Assembly: GCA_002749535.1 (NCBI GenBank)
Contig: MZZL01000409.1
Span: 612,962-676,961 of the forward strand
DNA: 64,000 nt
Reading direction: 5' to 3'
Source of the DNA: Apophysomyces variabilis
Lineage: Eukaryota > Mucoromycota > Mucoromycetes > Mucorales > Mucoraceae
Below, in pieces: positions 36,365-48,700 of the stretch. Both the position numbers and the translations under genes were made by a program. The stretch's first letter is position 1, and every line of letters begins with the position of its first letter. Under the pieces are notes generated by a model that saw nothing but the letters and a program-made list of their open reading frames with translations, was not told where the DNA came from and ran no database searches.

Positions 36365-37032
36365 TGTGATATAGACAAAAAGTTTGCTAGCAAAAACAAT
36401 TATACATACCTACAGTTACGGATCATTGCAGTCCTTTTTTCTGCAGGATAATGAAGGACCTTTCCTTCGTAGCTGTTAAACATTTGGGCTGAGCCTGTGT
36501 GCGGTTAAAATGGTTGCAACCACTTTGTCTCATGCGTCGTATAGCATCTGAGGAGAACACCTGATGTTAGACCAGTGCGTTTTTCACTTCGCTGCTATGA
36601 TTGATCTTACACATCGTTGAGAAGAGATTGTTTGCTGTATCCATATTTAAGCAACATTACCCTTGGGGTTTTCTTCCTATAATGCCAGTCATGTCTTAAC
36701 TTCCTATGGATCATTTGTAAAAGAAATGTGGTATGAGTATATATGTGTTGCTAAGTGTGCATTTTTCATGGAGAGTCGAAAACAGTTTAGCTTTCTATGG
36801 GATACATTGGGAAGGATTGCTTCCTTTCTAACTGAACTCTGAAATGACATCTACCATCGATAAGATATCCATTTCTAATGGGCAGCATTGTTTTTCGTTT
36901 CAAAGATTGCTTATGGCCAATGGATAGTCCCTCCCGGCAAAATATTTTACGCCAATGAAAGTTGTGAAGGGTGGACCACTTACGTTTACTTCTTCTCTAA
37001 GGAACCTTTTCCAAATAAGACAGCTAAATAAA
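36365..37032. other. Intergenic between tandem genes
   Basis: About 670 bp. It holds the 3' end of the sterol-transfer gene and the promoter of the septin-like gene. An in-frame ATG at 36955 could extend the latter by 26 residues. No other motif. Confidence 0.45.
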
Positions 37033-38946
37033 ATGACAGAAGATCTACAACAGCGAGAAAACCGAAATCACCCATCATCTGGTCTATATTCGGCATCTGA
37101 ATGTCAGGAACTGGGCATAAGTCGACAGCGTTTACCCGAGTATGGTGTTCAAAGCTTCGATGACCTGGATAGCCAAGAAAGTGCTTTTCGAGAATCAATG
37201 CAAGTTGGATTTAGGCTGAATCCTACGGAACACCATCACTTAAGGTCTGTAGCACGATCAAGCGATCTGTTGAGTAATACCAGTGAATGTTCCTTGGCAG
37301 CAAGCAAAAGCTCTACTGCATGGTCTATCAAAGAAAATATGTGCGCAAGTAATGCCGATCTGATCGTCCCGAAAGTCAGCATACAAAAGCATAACTCTAT
37401 AACCCATGTCCAAGGGGCAAAAGTGGGCTTTTTCCGCATCCTTGTCTGTGGTGATTCTGGTAAAATTGTTTTTCCTAGTCGGAAACAGGCACCTCTTGTA
37501 ACCTTTGCGGTCCCCTTTTAACAGGCATAGGGAAGACGACGCTGATCGAAGCAATGAGTCGTTTAACTGAGTTTCACAGGGAGAGTTCTGTGGAGGATGA
37601 CTGTGATAGCTTAGCATTGCCGTCTATGATATTGGAGCAGGAAGATAGACTGGAAGATGACTTGCACATACTACAACCGGATGATATCCGTGAATGCTTT
37701 CTAAGTACTGCAAAGCATGCATCCCAAGAGCGTTTAAATGAAGAATTCGCTCATGAGTTTCGACCCTATTCGAAAAACATTTGTTTCGTTGATACTCCTG
37801 GTTACGGATCTTGTCTAGACGTAAGTAATAGCAGCAGACCCCATGGGGCGAGCATTTTTTCGTGATATAACTGCTATACTTCTTTTTGGGCATCAGGCCA
37901 GCGATGTGTTTTCCTCCGTGACATCGTACATTGAACGGCAGTTCGTCAAAACCAATAGCATGCTCAATCCTGCCTGTCCTGATACCGCGAATATCGTGCG
38001 TCTGATGCAAAATTCAAGCGGAGCTCACTCTCACATCGATGCGTGTCTCTACCTTGTCCTTGGTCGCTTGAAGAAAGTTGACATTGAATATTTAAGAGCC
38101 CTTGATGGACTGTGTAACGTCATTCCAGTGATAATGAAATCGGATCAATTAAGTCAAGAACGGGAGAGAGAGCTAAGACTAGATATTCTCCAAGAACTCA
38201 GGGCGAATGACATTGAAATCTTCGATTTTGGCTATACATTTGATGAATTAATGGAGATGGGTTCCAAACTGGATCCGAGTGTGCCACCTTTCGCCTTGTC
38301 CAGCCTAGACATGTCCACGAAGCAACTTACTTGTCTTAAAGACGCGTTGCTTTATACCCACATTGACGAGCTCCGACAAGCAACTGCAGAAAAATTTGTC
38401 GAATGGCGCCAATCTCAAGTTCCGGATGTAAGATCTGTTCTCGATTTGTCGATGCTGACAACAGCAGAAAGCATCGATCGCATTCATGCCGTCCGAAAGC
38501 GAGCTACTCAAAGTATGAATCTGCGCATTTCCCAATACATGAGTGAGAGACGTAGGAGCTTAGAGCGTAGCATGTATGAACGAGAAGAAGCTCTCAAGCG
38601 AGAACTAGGCTCAGTTGAAGGTCGCAAACGTGCAACAATGCTTGTGAACGAACTAAATAAGCTCCTGCAAGACGAATCATTTGATATCAAATTTACCCCT
38701 TCTACGGCATCTTCAGCATCGACCTTGACCACAGTGACACTTAATAACAGCGATCTATTATTTAATACGAAGCACAGCAATGAAAGTGTGGCAATGAAGG
38801 AATCCAAAAAGAGTCGATTCGGGTTCATTTGTTTTACTCTGTTAATGATTATATCGGTCACCGGTTTCCCGTTCACCCTATTGTGCAGGTTCCCTTCAAT
38901 AACATGGTTACCCATCTGTGGCATTCGACACGGCCAAGGAAAATAA
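37033..38946 (+). CDS. Septin-like GTPase with C-terminal membrane segment
   Basis: Exons 37033-37459, 37525-37820 and 37897-38946. A long Ser-rich N-terminus (to about residue 130) precedes a septin-type G domain. Its P-loop is CGDSGIGKTTLIEAM, with the G split by the first intron. G3 is FVDTPGYG. The septin-like block IDACLYLVLGRLKKVDIEYL is followed by GLCNVIPVIMKSDQLSQERE, where MKSD replaces the usual AKAD in G4. A basic helical region (MSERRRSLERSMYEREEALK) resembles a septin coiled coil. The C-terminus has a hydrophobic stretch (FGFICFTLLMIISVTGFPFT) that would span a membrane, unlike standard septins. Septins polymerise at the cortex and division sites; a membrane-anchored relative is inferred here. 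ATG 36955 would add 26 residues. A last intron near 38870 removing part of the hydrophobic end cannot be excluded. Confidence 0.83.
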
Positions 38947-39213
38947 GCACAGCCATCATCACTCGGAAGAATTCGCCTTGTATATATCTTTACCTCTCTT
39001 TCCATACACTCCCCTGTCTTACTGTTTATGTCACATCATCCTTTTGAATGCTTTTCGCTTGTTGATAATTCACGAAAAAATTTTAACCACTTAGAATGTT
39101 CACTTCTTTTTAAATAGCATGACAAATAGGACTCTGATTTTCACATTCATGACTAAATGAACAGTCGCTGCTTTTTTCTTCTGTTCTATTTGTCTTTATT
39201 CTTATTCTTATTT
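38947..39213. repeat. 3' spacer with T-rich low-complexity tract
   Basis: The gap between two convergent genes. From about 39184 to 39222 the plus strand is a TTATT/CTTATT run that reaches into the OTC stop codon region. It is probably 3' untranslated sequence. Confidence 0.5.
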
Positions 39214-40460
39214 TTATTTTTGTACCATTAGCGCATCAATCACAGACATGATAGTCCATTTTCGATTTTCTGCCTCTGGGAAGACAAGAGAGCGATCGGA
39301 ATAAAATACTTCGTCATCAACTTCTTCTGGTTTTCTAGGTAAACAATGCATAAAAACCCAATCTTCTTTTGCTCCTCCACGCTGAATTAAATCCGTGGTA
39401 ACTTGATACCCCGCAAATTCTTCTAAGCGGACAGCCTTTTCATCTTCTTGGCCCATACTGACCCTAGCAGAAAAACTTTAATTTTTCAAATCAAGATCTG
39501 CAACCCAGCCATTACCACGTGTCTGTTATAATGACATCCGCATCTTTAACCGCTTGTTCGGGACTAGTGGTAAACATGACTTGGGCGCCTGTTCGTTCCG
39601 CATCCGCCCGGGCAATCTTCACTACATCTTCATCACACTTGTACCCAGCAGGACAAGCTGCTGCTACACTGATGCCAAGTTTAGGGAAAGCGACCAGGAT
39701 TTCCTGCAGAATATTGTTTGCATCTCCCACCCAAGCTACACGTAGTCCAGGCAATGTTTCGCTGGGATGTTGAGTATGAGCAGTGTAGCGATCTTTGACA
39801 TTGTTTCGACGATGGTGGATATGTTCATGTAAGGTCATAAGATCTGCTAAAATCTGTGTAGGATGGTATTTCGCAGTAAGAGCATTTATCACCGGTACTG
39901 TAGATTCTTTAGCCAAAAGCTAAAAGTAAAAAGGCAAAAAATTTAAAAATAAATAAAAACCCCTTCTACATCAGCGTTTTTCTCGAAAACAAATTTCTTA
40001 AATTACTTACCTCGATTTCTTCATGGTCTCCCATACGCGCCATGATACCGTCGACCATAGAGCTGACGACGCGCGATGTATCGAGAAGAGTCTCATTCAC
40101 ACCCAGTTGAATGTCTTGCTGTCCAAGGAACATCGCATGGCCACCTAGAATATACATTTTCGATCATTGACATGTTAGTATATCTGATGCGTAAGCTTTA
40201 ACTTTTTTCTTATTTTGGATTTTACCTAGATAGGCCATGGCTGTTTCCGTAGCGACACGAGTTCGTGTAGATCGCTTAGAGAAGAGAAGCGCAAGGGTTT
40301 TGCCTGCAAGTGGTCGTTCTGTAGGTGGTTGTTGATATTTGGCTTCGACTTTGAGCTCAACAGCACGGTGAATGAAATTGAATAATTCTTCTGCCGAGAA
40401 ATCGGCCGTAGTAAGGAAGTGGGTAGGTGCCGTCTTTTTAGTGGAAAAGCCCAGAGTCAT
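39214..40460 (-). CDS. ARG3: Ornithine carbamoyltransferase
   Basis: Four exons. The carbamoyl-phosphate binding loop is [15 protein letters not shown] (near 40250). [20 protein letters not shown], the [17 protein letters not shown] block, [20 protein letters not shown] and [17 protein letters not shown] follow. The ornithine/carbamoyl site [19 protein letters not shown] is in the last exon. The enzyme joins carbamoyl phosphate and ornithine to make citrulline in arginine synthesis. In filamentous fungi it is mitochondrial, in yeast cytosolic. The N-terminus chosen ([15 protein letters not shown]) is not a strong presequence; an upstream in-frame extension exists. The intron after AMAYLG restores LG-GHAMFLG. 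It lies upstream of, and in the same direction as, the AP-1 sigma gene's 3' end, with about 120 bp between them. Confidence 0.95.
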
Positions 40461-40581
40461 GATGAGAAAGAATTGTGAAAAAGATATAGATGGGTTTGGA
40501 TATGAAACAGAAGCCTTTATATATATCAGTTTATGGCCCAAAAAAAACAAAGTCATTTAGGCTATTGGTCTAAATGAGTCA

Positions 40582-41331
40582 TCATGAGGTCGTTTTCGGT
40601 TCATTTCCCTCCTGGTCTTCAAACTGGTCTTGCTGGGTGATGACTCGTAAAACAGATTTCTTACTAGTCTCTTGCATTTCTCCTGCAATCAATAGCTCAT
40701 CAAGAATAAAGTATGCCTAGGGTAAAAACACAAAAGTCCATATCGATTCGATTTCTTGTCTTTGTTTTTCTTTTTTCTGTACCTTCTGGAAATTAAAGAT
40801 CAAATCCAGCTCGCAAACCTAAAATCGCATATCTCAGTCTCAGTCCAAATCCGTTTCCTCGTCCAGTTAGATCCCTACATTTCCAAAGTATCGATCAAGG
40901 ATCTCCACATAGCGGTGTAATATTTCAAGAGTTATCAACTCATTATCGTCTTGGCTGATCCCAACCACGAAGAAAAGACTCGCATACCTGCAAACTTAAG
41001 TTACCACGCCAAATATTCCGTACTCATACTCTACCTTCGATAGACAATCTTTTGATCTAGAAAATACCGCTCCTTTAGTATCAAATGAACTAATAGTCGA
41101 TGCTTCGTACCTTTATATTCCAAGAAATTGCACATCTTAATTCGTCTCGCCAGCACAAGTTGCGTGGCATCCTTCACGATCTTGGCCTTTTCTTTCGGTG
41201 GAATGGTTGCAAACCATTTTGTCAGGCGTACTTTTCCCTGTCTGCTTACAAGTAATAACCAGTTAATCTATCCCTCAGCGATTAGTTTTCCATGGTACGC
41301 TTGAGAAACCGCATCTAGGACTCACGGCCAT
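40582..41331 (-). CDS. APS1: AP-1 clathrin adaptor small (sigma) subunit
   Basis: Six exons give about 154 residues. Exon 1 is only ATGGCC (41326-41331). It joins at 41267 to [36 protein letters not shown] and MCNFLEYK. A 22-nt exon (41035-41056) adds DQKIVYRR. Then come [20 protein letters not shown] with [12 protein letters not shown], a small exon [12 protein letters not shown], and [20 protein letters not shown] to the TGA. All introns have GT..AG ends. This is the full-length longin-like small subunit of AP-1 (about 155-160 residues), which sorts cargo between trans-Golgi and endosomes. The [11 protein letters not shown] ending with IAGE favours AP-1 sigma over AP-2. An in-exon GTAAGC could act as a cryptic donor. 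Confidence 0.9.
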
Positions 41332-43070
41332 GCTGGGTGATGGTGAAGGCTGCTTTGTCTCTCAGGCAAATTCGCGGCTCGGGGACTCTGTATTTCCACC
41401 CCGCCCAATACTCTCCCCACAGCCAAAATGATTGGCTCTGCTTACATATGTATTTCAATGTTATTAAGCACTGGATATTCTAGCCGCACCCTTATGTTTA
41501 TTTAACTCTAGTTTATGCTACTCTAGAATGTGAATCCCGAGAGTACAGGAAAAGTAATGAATCTCTCGTTTCTTCTCGTTATATGCGGTTAGGTTGGTTT
41601 TTGAACGAATATTAATAGCAAGTAGTAAGACAATGCTACTTTATAGTTATCTTTGCGTTTGATCACAGCAAGATTGGGACCATGTACAGTAAAAGATCAG
41701 CTCCTTTTTAAACCTTGATCATTCTGTTACGATACTGTGCTAGCGGGAAGGTATAGACTTCGATTTTTTGCTTCGTCGCAAAGAGAACGAAGTAGTATTA
41801 TTTATAGGTACGCGAACTTTTTTCTTTGGGGGGATGTTCGCAATTTAGTTTTTCTGTCCCTGCCCATTCTTTATCTTTAGCGGAGGATCTTGACTTCCTA
41901 CAAAGATTACAACGTAATAATTGCTAGAAGAAAGAAGAGAGGAATATCAAATTGACCTGATGATCTTCTTTTCTCGCGCTTTACGATAAAATGTAACGAT
42001 TTCTCCAAGAGAGCAACAAACCGAAATTCCAAATCTTCTTTCCAAGATAACAGAACCAATGTAATAAACTAGTTTATTGGTGTCAATTCTTCACAGGGTC
42101 GTATAGTTTGTGGAATCTGCTTGGAATAGTACAAGCAGGCTTTGCTTGTGGCCAAGAGATCCAAAAACCCTTAAATACACAAAAAGCGTGCGTCTCTGAA
42201 CGAATAGCGAGCATTTGTCCTTTGTTGCATTAGTGTTTCAAAAAGTCAAGTATGACCCGTCACTGTGGCATGAAACTATGGCTGCTGTTCCTCTTTTCCC
42301 TTCCCCTTAGTTATTACATGTATTTTATCGTTTCGTTTTTGTAAGCATCAGGTAAATCGATCACTACTCCGGTTAATGGTTTGGTAATCTTACTATCATT
42401 GAAAAATACGTATGCGTATAAACACAAATCGCAAGGGTGGGATGTACCGTTGCTGGCTGCAACTCTCCCCGGTTAAACTGTGGCAATTTACGAATGAATT
42501 TACCTTTCGCAAAAATATCGAAATTAAACGCAAATGCGTCTTGCTTGATGAAAGCGGTTTGTTGAACTATGTTGTTATGGATAACACGAGTATCTACAAA
42601 ACACAGGCGCTCATCAGCACCATTAAACAGCACAAGCATAGGTCATTCTTTCTTCCACTATACTAGGGCTTTTTAAATTCAATAGAAAAATGCTGACTAA
42701 AAACCAAGGCTGATGTAGGAAAGACATCAACGATGAAAAACAAAAACAAAAGCTTGGGGCTTCGAACTGAACATGCAGCCAAAAGAGTTACTGCAAATGT
42801 TTGTCGCGGTTAGATCACAGCATTGATTGGTTATTCTTTGAAAGATGTTATATCATGCCAAAAATATAGTACATACCAATCTATTGATGCTCTACAACAT
42901 GCAATTACTGCCCGTAAAAAAGTATATCTCTTACCCAGGTTCTTTATAACATCCGTTTAGGCCAACATCGTCTTTTAATGCGGAGTGTAAGCGGTGTAAC
43001 TCATTGGCTATGTTATGGAACGACCCTCACCATCTCATAACCGCCATGGAAAGCACAACCTCTATTATGG
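41332..43070. other. 1.7 kb without a recognised gene
   Basis: Upstream of the minus-strand AP-1 sigma gene (its promoter is expected near 41332-41700) and 3' of the IMPACT-like gene. Two overlapping opposite frames at 42373-42666 have no known motif. Nothing else is seen. Confidence 0.45.
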
Positions 43071-43728
43071 TTACCGTCTTTTATGTTCCCGCCTTGATTT
43101 ATTATCATCCAGTGGTTTGATTTTATCTAGCTTAGCTTCTTCCAATAGTTGCTTTGCACATTTATTGATGTCCCTAAACCGGTCCGCGCCTAATCGAGTA
43201 CCTAAGTATAATGTAAATCATATACCGTCTGCTCATTGTTCTGAAATCATCAATTACCTCCAAACCAACGACTAACGACAATCACTATGTTCTGCACTTT
43301 CATCAACTGTATCAAATCCAAAAGACGACCGCCAGCAGCTGTTTCACCATCATCATCGCAACCCTGTAGCACAAAGCCGTCAGGCATAACGATTCGGTAG
43401 GCCATGATGTTGTGGGTAGCTTTGGCAATCTTTTTGTTCTTCATAAGCTTCGAAATGACAGCTTTCACTTGGGTTATATTCTGCACACGAGCAGCATGCG
43501 CTACAAACACTGATTTCCGATCAATCAGTGGCCTCTCGCTGGAGTGAATGCAGGGCAGATTCTCCTCATCATATGTTTCCAAAGCACATTGACGCACTTT
43601 TGGATTATCTACACTAATTCCCGTCTGATCTATAGCATATTTTCGGATGGCGTCAAACTATTTGTGCTCGGTCTAAAAGGAGAACTCACTGCGACTGGAT
43701 GATGACACATGGAGAAAGCGACCTCCAT
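43071..43728 (-). CDS. IMPACT/Yih1-family protein without RWD domain
   Basis: Three exons (43071-43201, 43258-43657, 43690-43728) encode 189 residues. The domain is the conserved UPF0029/IMPACT domain: SVFVAHAARVQNITQVKAVI, KKIAKATHNIMAYRI, LQGCDDDGETAAGGRLLDL, then VSRWFGGTRLGADRFRDINK and CAKQLLEEAKL. IMPACT and yeast Yih1 bind Gcn1 and dampen Gcn2 activation. Yih1-type proteins have an N-terminal RWD domain, which is missing here: only about 40 residues precede the domain. The start ATG 43728 follows an upstream in-frame TAA; I first considered 43831 but its frame does not splice. It diverges from the FG-GAP gene, with 615 bp between start codons. Function by homology only. Confidence 0.85.
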
Positions 43729-44343
43729 GATCTTGTACCTGTACACTTGTACAGCGGTCAATCGTTAGACCAAGTTGAGCCCGTGGTGTCCTTAGAAAAC
43801 GGGATTGTCTCGAAAGTGTCCAGACAAGCATTAGAATTCAGCAGGCATATGTATATATGTTTTTGTTAAACTGATTGTGCAAATCAAACACTGGGCGTGG
43901 TTTTTTCTTTCATTCACAGAAGTCACTGTATCCACTTTTCGTTTGCTCATAATCATGCAGTCAGTACAGTATTTCGTATACAGACGCAGTAGTGGTGGGC
44001 TATCACGAATAATAAGGTGGGTAATGAGGCTACCATGACGTGTCCCGTATTGCTTGCGTTCTTTCCCGTATAAAGTCATTTTGATGTCTATTAGTGCTGA
44101 TTAAATCAAATCACATCGTCCTACTTACGAAGGGAATGAAATACGTTATGCACACAGAACCTTGCCTATTATTAATTACAGATTGTAGATAGAGAGTTCA
44201 CTTATAGACGCCAAACATGCTTATTTTGCTGCACTCGGTAGATGAATGTGTAATTTCAAACCTGCAACTCAGTTAGGTGCGGTCGGCCAAAGCATACTTC
44301 CATTTTGGTTACACGCCTTTTTCTCGACTATCTGCTTTTTGAC
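43729..44343. promoter_or_regulatory. Shared divergent promoter region
   Basis: 615 bp between the divergent IMPACT-like (minus) and FG-GAP (plus) start codons. A bidirectional promoter is likely from the layout alone. No TATA box or bound motif was positively identified. A short minus-strand frame at 43831-44079 has no recognisable motif. Confidence 0.35.
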
Positions 44344-45758
44344 ATGCCAGTCGCTGGAAGATCCTGGCAGCTTGAATGCCAACAGCTATGGTCAAGTGTG
44401 CTTGAAGACCCAATCAACTGCTTAGCGGTTGGTAAACCATTCTTGGAAGATTTAAGTGAGGAAAACGACGTGTTGGTCGGTACTAGCGCAGGGCGCGTAC
44501 TTATCCTGAATCAGACCAAGGCAAGCGCTCTTTTTACCACCTAAGATCAATCTATTCATCGTTTAACGTTGCGACTACTGTCGTGCCACTATCAATATGA
44601 CAACAAAAGCCTGTTGAAGATCTTTTGGATACCAAAGGAGGATCTATCAAAGCCCTGAAACTCCATGACCTTACCGGAGACGGCATGCTGGATCTCATCG
44701 TCGGTGACTCCGATGGCATTGTAACATTGTTCTCTCGCCAACAGTTTCTGAGCAAACATGTACTGGGTGCCTCCGTAACCCAAATTGATATTGACAGAAA
44801 TTTAGGTAACGATCCGCTTTTCGACTTTTAGTCTTTTTCTGCTAACGGGTGTTTGCTTAAGTGGGCGGGTATGAAATCATAGCTGGCGACAGCAACGGCA
44901 CAGTGACCAGTTTCCAGCCACATAACGCTCTGTGGGAGATGAATGTAGTTGGGGAATTGGCAGGACAGACGACTCCAGGACTACAGGCATATCGATCCCC
45001 TTATATACAGTGTGTGCAGTCCACAACTCTGTTAGATCCGTTAGGACATCGTGTAGCCTGTCTCCTTGTATGTGATGGATATCCGCGTGTTCATGTCGTT
45101 CGTCGTGGCCAGCGATTGAAGACATTGCCTGTTCCAACAGTCATTCTTTCCGTGAGTTGAATTGCAGCTTGAAGGTGTCAGGTTTGTTACTGAAATAGAG
45201 CCATAGATGTGTGTGGGCCAGTTTTTGAGTAAGCAAGAATTGAAACGCTTTAATGCCGAACCTGCGAAGAAGGCAATGAAAATAGAAGAAAATGAGAGGG
45301 CAAAAATCGATACTCAACAGGTTTTGATGGCGGGTGAAGATGGATGTGTATATATTTTGATAAATTTTGAGGTGCAGTATTGGGATCATTGAGAAAAATA
45401 GGTGGTTGACTGAGCTCCTCTGAATTAGGCACATCTCTGGTTTAAGGTGGGTTACTGTATCAACAAAATAATTCAGTTCAGACCGGCGTTCTTGGAAGAA
45501 ACGGAGCCTGATCTTGTCGCCTGTGTTGGGCATTCATCATCCGTACAATTTTTCCAAGATGGCGAGGTAAAATATGGCTAACGGCCTGTTATTTCTAAAC
45601 TTACATGACGTTCCTAGCTTATCGCAGAAATTGAGACTTCTGACTGGCCTCATGCTATCACGACTGGCGATGTGAACGCTGATGGTCAAGATGAACTAGT
45701 ATTGGGATTTCTCGATCAACGCGTGGAAGCCTATAGATGTATAGCTGTGAAGAGCTAA
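44344..45758 (+). CDS. FG-GAP/beta-propeller-like repeat protein
   Basis: Six exons. Repeats read as propeller blades with calcium-loop-like Asp runs: SEENDVLVGTSAGRVLILNQ, LKLHDLTGDGMLDLIVGDSD, GGYEIIAGDSNGTVTSF, RVACLLVCDGYPRVHVV, QVLMAGEDGCVYILINF, PDLVACVGHSSSVQFFQDG, and ITTGDVNADGQDELVLGFLD. The TGDGxxDLIVG and NADGQDELVLG strings are FG-GAP type. The overall plan resembles ITFG2/KICSTOR or BBS-type propeller proteins, but identity cannot be fixed. Its C-terminal end (VEAYRCIAVKS) may be cut short if a further exon follows near 45806. The first intron starts with GC: donor GCAAGC at 44521, acceptor AAAAG at 44609, phase 0. The start ATG 44344 is preferred; 44305 is an in-frame alternative. 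Confidence 0.72.
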
Positions 45759-48700
45759 TACTAGCGAGAGCGATTATGCCTGCATTATCTTGAATCTTGA
45801 GATATCATCGATTCCTTGCAATATTATTCCCTTTCATGTTACTGGTGTTACAAAGCGAGGATTTATCGTAGTATGTACATTCCCACGTAAATGGATGAAT
45901 GTGTCGACCGGAAAATGCGAACAATAGTTCCTCCGTTTACACAAGGTCGCCAAAGAAATGCTACTTCTTGAGCAGCCCAAAGAAATAGTACTATGACTGT
46001 TTCCAAAATTAAACCGTTTTATTTGAGCACAATATCTTATGCACGTATGATGCTAGAAAACCCGTGCACGAGTGTTTGCATTGTTCAAAGCTTATAGAAC
46101 GATGCACCAATTCGTATGCTCTTGTAAGTTCTTATAGAACAATGTCCCTGGTTCGCACCGGGTCGATAAACCAGGTTCGAGACACTGGCGAAATTGGCTG
46201 TAGCACAATGAACTATCATCTCGAACGTTGTTACTTACGTATCGGTGACAGAACCGAACATTGGCTAATCAACAGATCTACATCGAGTTACTGTCCATGT
46301 TTCGTTGCTTCAATCGCTACTCGGCTTTAATTCAGTAACGGTTAATAGACCTAGAAAATAATCAACGAACTTTTCAGCTAGCAATATAAGGTTTTCGCTT
46401 ACAGTTAACATTATCCATATCAAGCCCATTTGTGATATTTAGGATACAGTTATTGTCTAATATGCCATAGTTATCGAAAGAAATATAGAAATCTGAGAAG
46501 ACAGCTTCTAACTATGAAGATGAACCTTGTCAAGTATTACAACAAGACATCCATAAAAGAGCGAATTAACCTTTGTGACAGTAGGCATGTAAGATGCATA
46601 CAAGATGCATGGCTTAACGCTGAAAAGATAATAAGGGAAAAAAGTGCTTTGTCTTATGTCTCTGCAAAACAAACGAAAAAAAGTGCAATGATCAATGATA
46701 TGCACACATGTGATAATCCAAGAAATGCAGGTTTCCAAAGATTACAGTCAGAATAACACATGCAAGATAACCTATCCTTGATGTATGTGTATATCAAAGG
46801 GGTTCTTCTAAAGTACGGATATCATGATCTTCATCCAAATAGATTAACAATGAGTAGATTTGTTTGGGCATCTCATGCATCATTCTGCTGTTGATCCCAT
46901 CTATCACGCGCTTGTCATTGGCCTATCCCGTTACACAGCATTAAATCAACGCCACGGATCGAAGCGAGTGCGAGACATTTCAGTTCAAATATTATCTCAC
47001 TTTTGCTCTAACCATTCATACAGAAGAAAATGACTGATAATAAATAGATTATACCTATGTGTCAATGAAGGTGAATATAAGGTGCAGCGGCATGATGATT
47101 TTAGGCTGTTCTTTTCTATAAAAGCTCCTGAGACTGTACCAGGCAGGCTTTGGGTACCATCAAGAAGAAATATATAACAATTGCTAATGTGCCATGGTTT
47201 CCCTGCAAAGAATGATTTCCCTTATGATCCAAATACAGTTTTGATCTTACATCTTATTGTTTCCTGTTTTTTATTGCTAGTGAAGTTTGTGCTCGATTCT
47301 TGGATTAAGATGCGGTCCTATGTCTATAAAGGTATGGATTAAACAAAAGAATTATCTCAATATTTAAGATACAATGCAGATCGATAAAAAGGTAGAAGGT
47401 CAAAAGTTCTCCTCAAACGCCGTGTTAGGGAGAAGCAAACAATTGCATCGCATGATCTGAAACTGTATTTTTTTTTACTTCCCTTTTACTGATCGATCAG
47501 TTTTATACACTCAAACCACCACTTGGATAATTCGAAAAAGATTGCGAAATCATGGTTTTAGCAATTTATCTACTCTCTTACCACGTATTTCCTCATGTAT
47601 TTTTTTCTTTGTAAGGCATTGAAGAAACACTTTAACACAAAAAAGAAGAAAAAATAAAGTAGAAGAGAGGTTCGTATGAAGGTTTCAGAAATCATCCGGA
47701 TCTTCGCTATTCTGACGGACTATCTCAATAGGCAACCATTCGTATGCAGGACAACTCCGTGTCAGAGAGCTACATGAAGTCTTCAAAGATACATGAAACG
47801 CTCTTTCCCTCTCTGGATTTTCCAGGTATTTTTAATCTGTGCTATACGGTGAGCACTTGAACATTATCCTTCGGGAGGTAATATCATATAACAACTTGAT
47901 CATCAAGAGATTTCATTTTCTGCGTCAAACAGAAAAGACGGTAGTAAATTGCTCTATTTCCGACTCGAATGGGTTTGCACTTTTTACTTCTATAGATGTC
48001 ATGCAGCAGTATCCTCTTCATCTGCAACATAATTATAGCATTCAGTGTGTATATAAAACGCTTGCATGTAATGGAGGTCCTATAACCCTTATAACACTGT
48101 TCTCTACCAGTTCCTTACGAAAAAGTTATCCCACGGTCAGCTAGCTCATGAGAGCCTAGTCCTTATAAAACAGGAAAAATACTTGGTAACATAAGTATTG
48201 CTATGAACAGAGTAGACTGTTAATAACTCATAAGTAAAGGATGTGATAGCGCTAAGCTGATGAATGTCGATAAGACCATCGGAAAAGAGCTTCTTAGGGA
48301 CTCCATGCTAGTTAAGCGGGGATAAGCTACTCTAGCCACTTGATTTTATAGACTAATTTGGGCATGGTTTTTGTAGGCAATGCCCAATATTTGGTGACGA
48401 AGCCAATCACTGTTATCATAGCTTTAAGCTTTTTGTTACAATGACTGGACGTAGTCTCTATCGTCAGCATGTAAAGCGGTAAACACGCCACGTGTAGCTT
48501 ACGGATCTTCATCGTTGGAGTTGGACATCACACGTTGTAAAAATGCAAGGGAAAAAACAAGGTAGTTTAGCTAGAGGCGCTAAACCTCTTATGAAATTTA
48601 ATTAAGCAGCGTCTATGTCTTGGTTAGTATATCTAGCGCGTCAGATTTTTCACTCAAGCCTAGTTTTCAAAGTCAGCTGGTTGTAAATGTGCACCATCAA

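Noticed and set aside
43729..43831. Longer N-terminus for the IMPACT-like protein starting at 43831
   Set aside because: Its reading frame leaves a stop after the only good splice join, and the frame that splices correctly starts at 43728.
46130..46190. tRNA-like T-loop word GGTTCGAGAC
   Set aside because: No 7-bp acceptor pairing or D/anticodon arms could be built around it.
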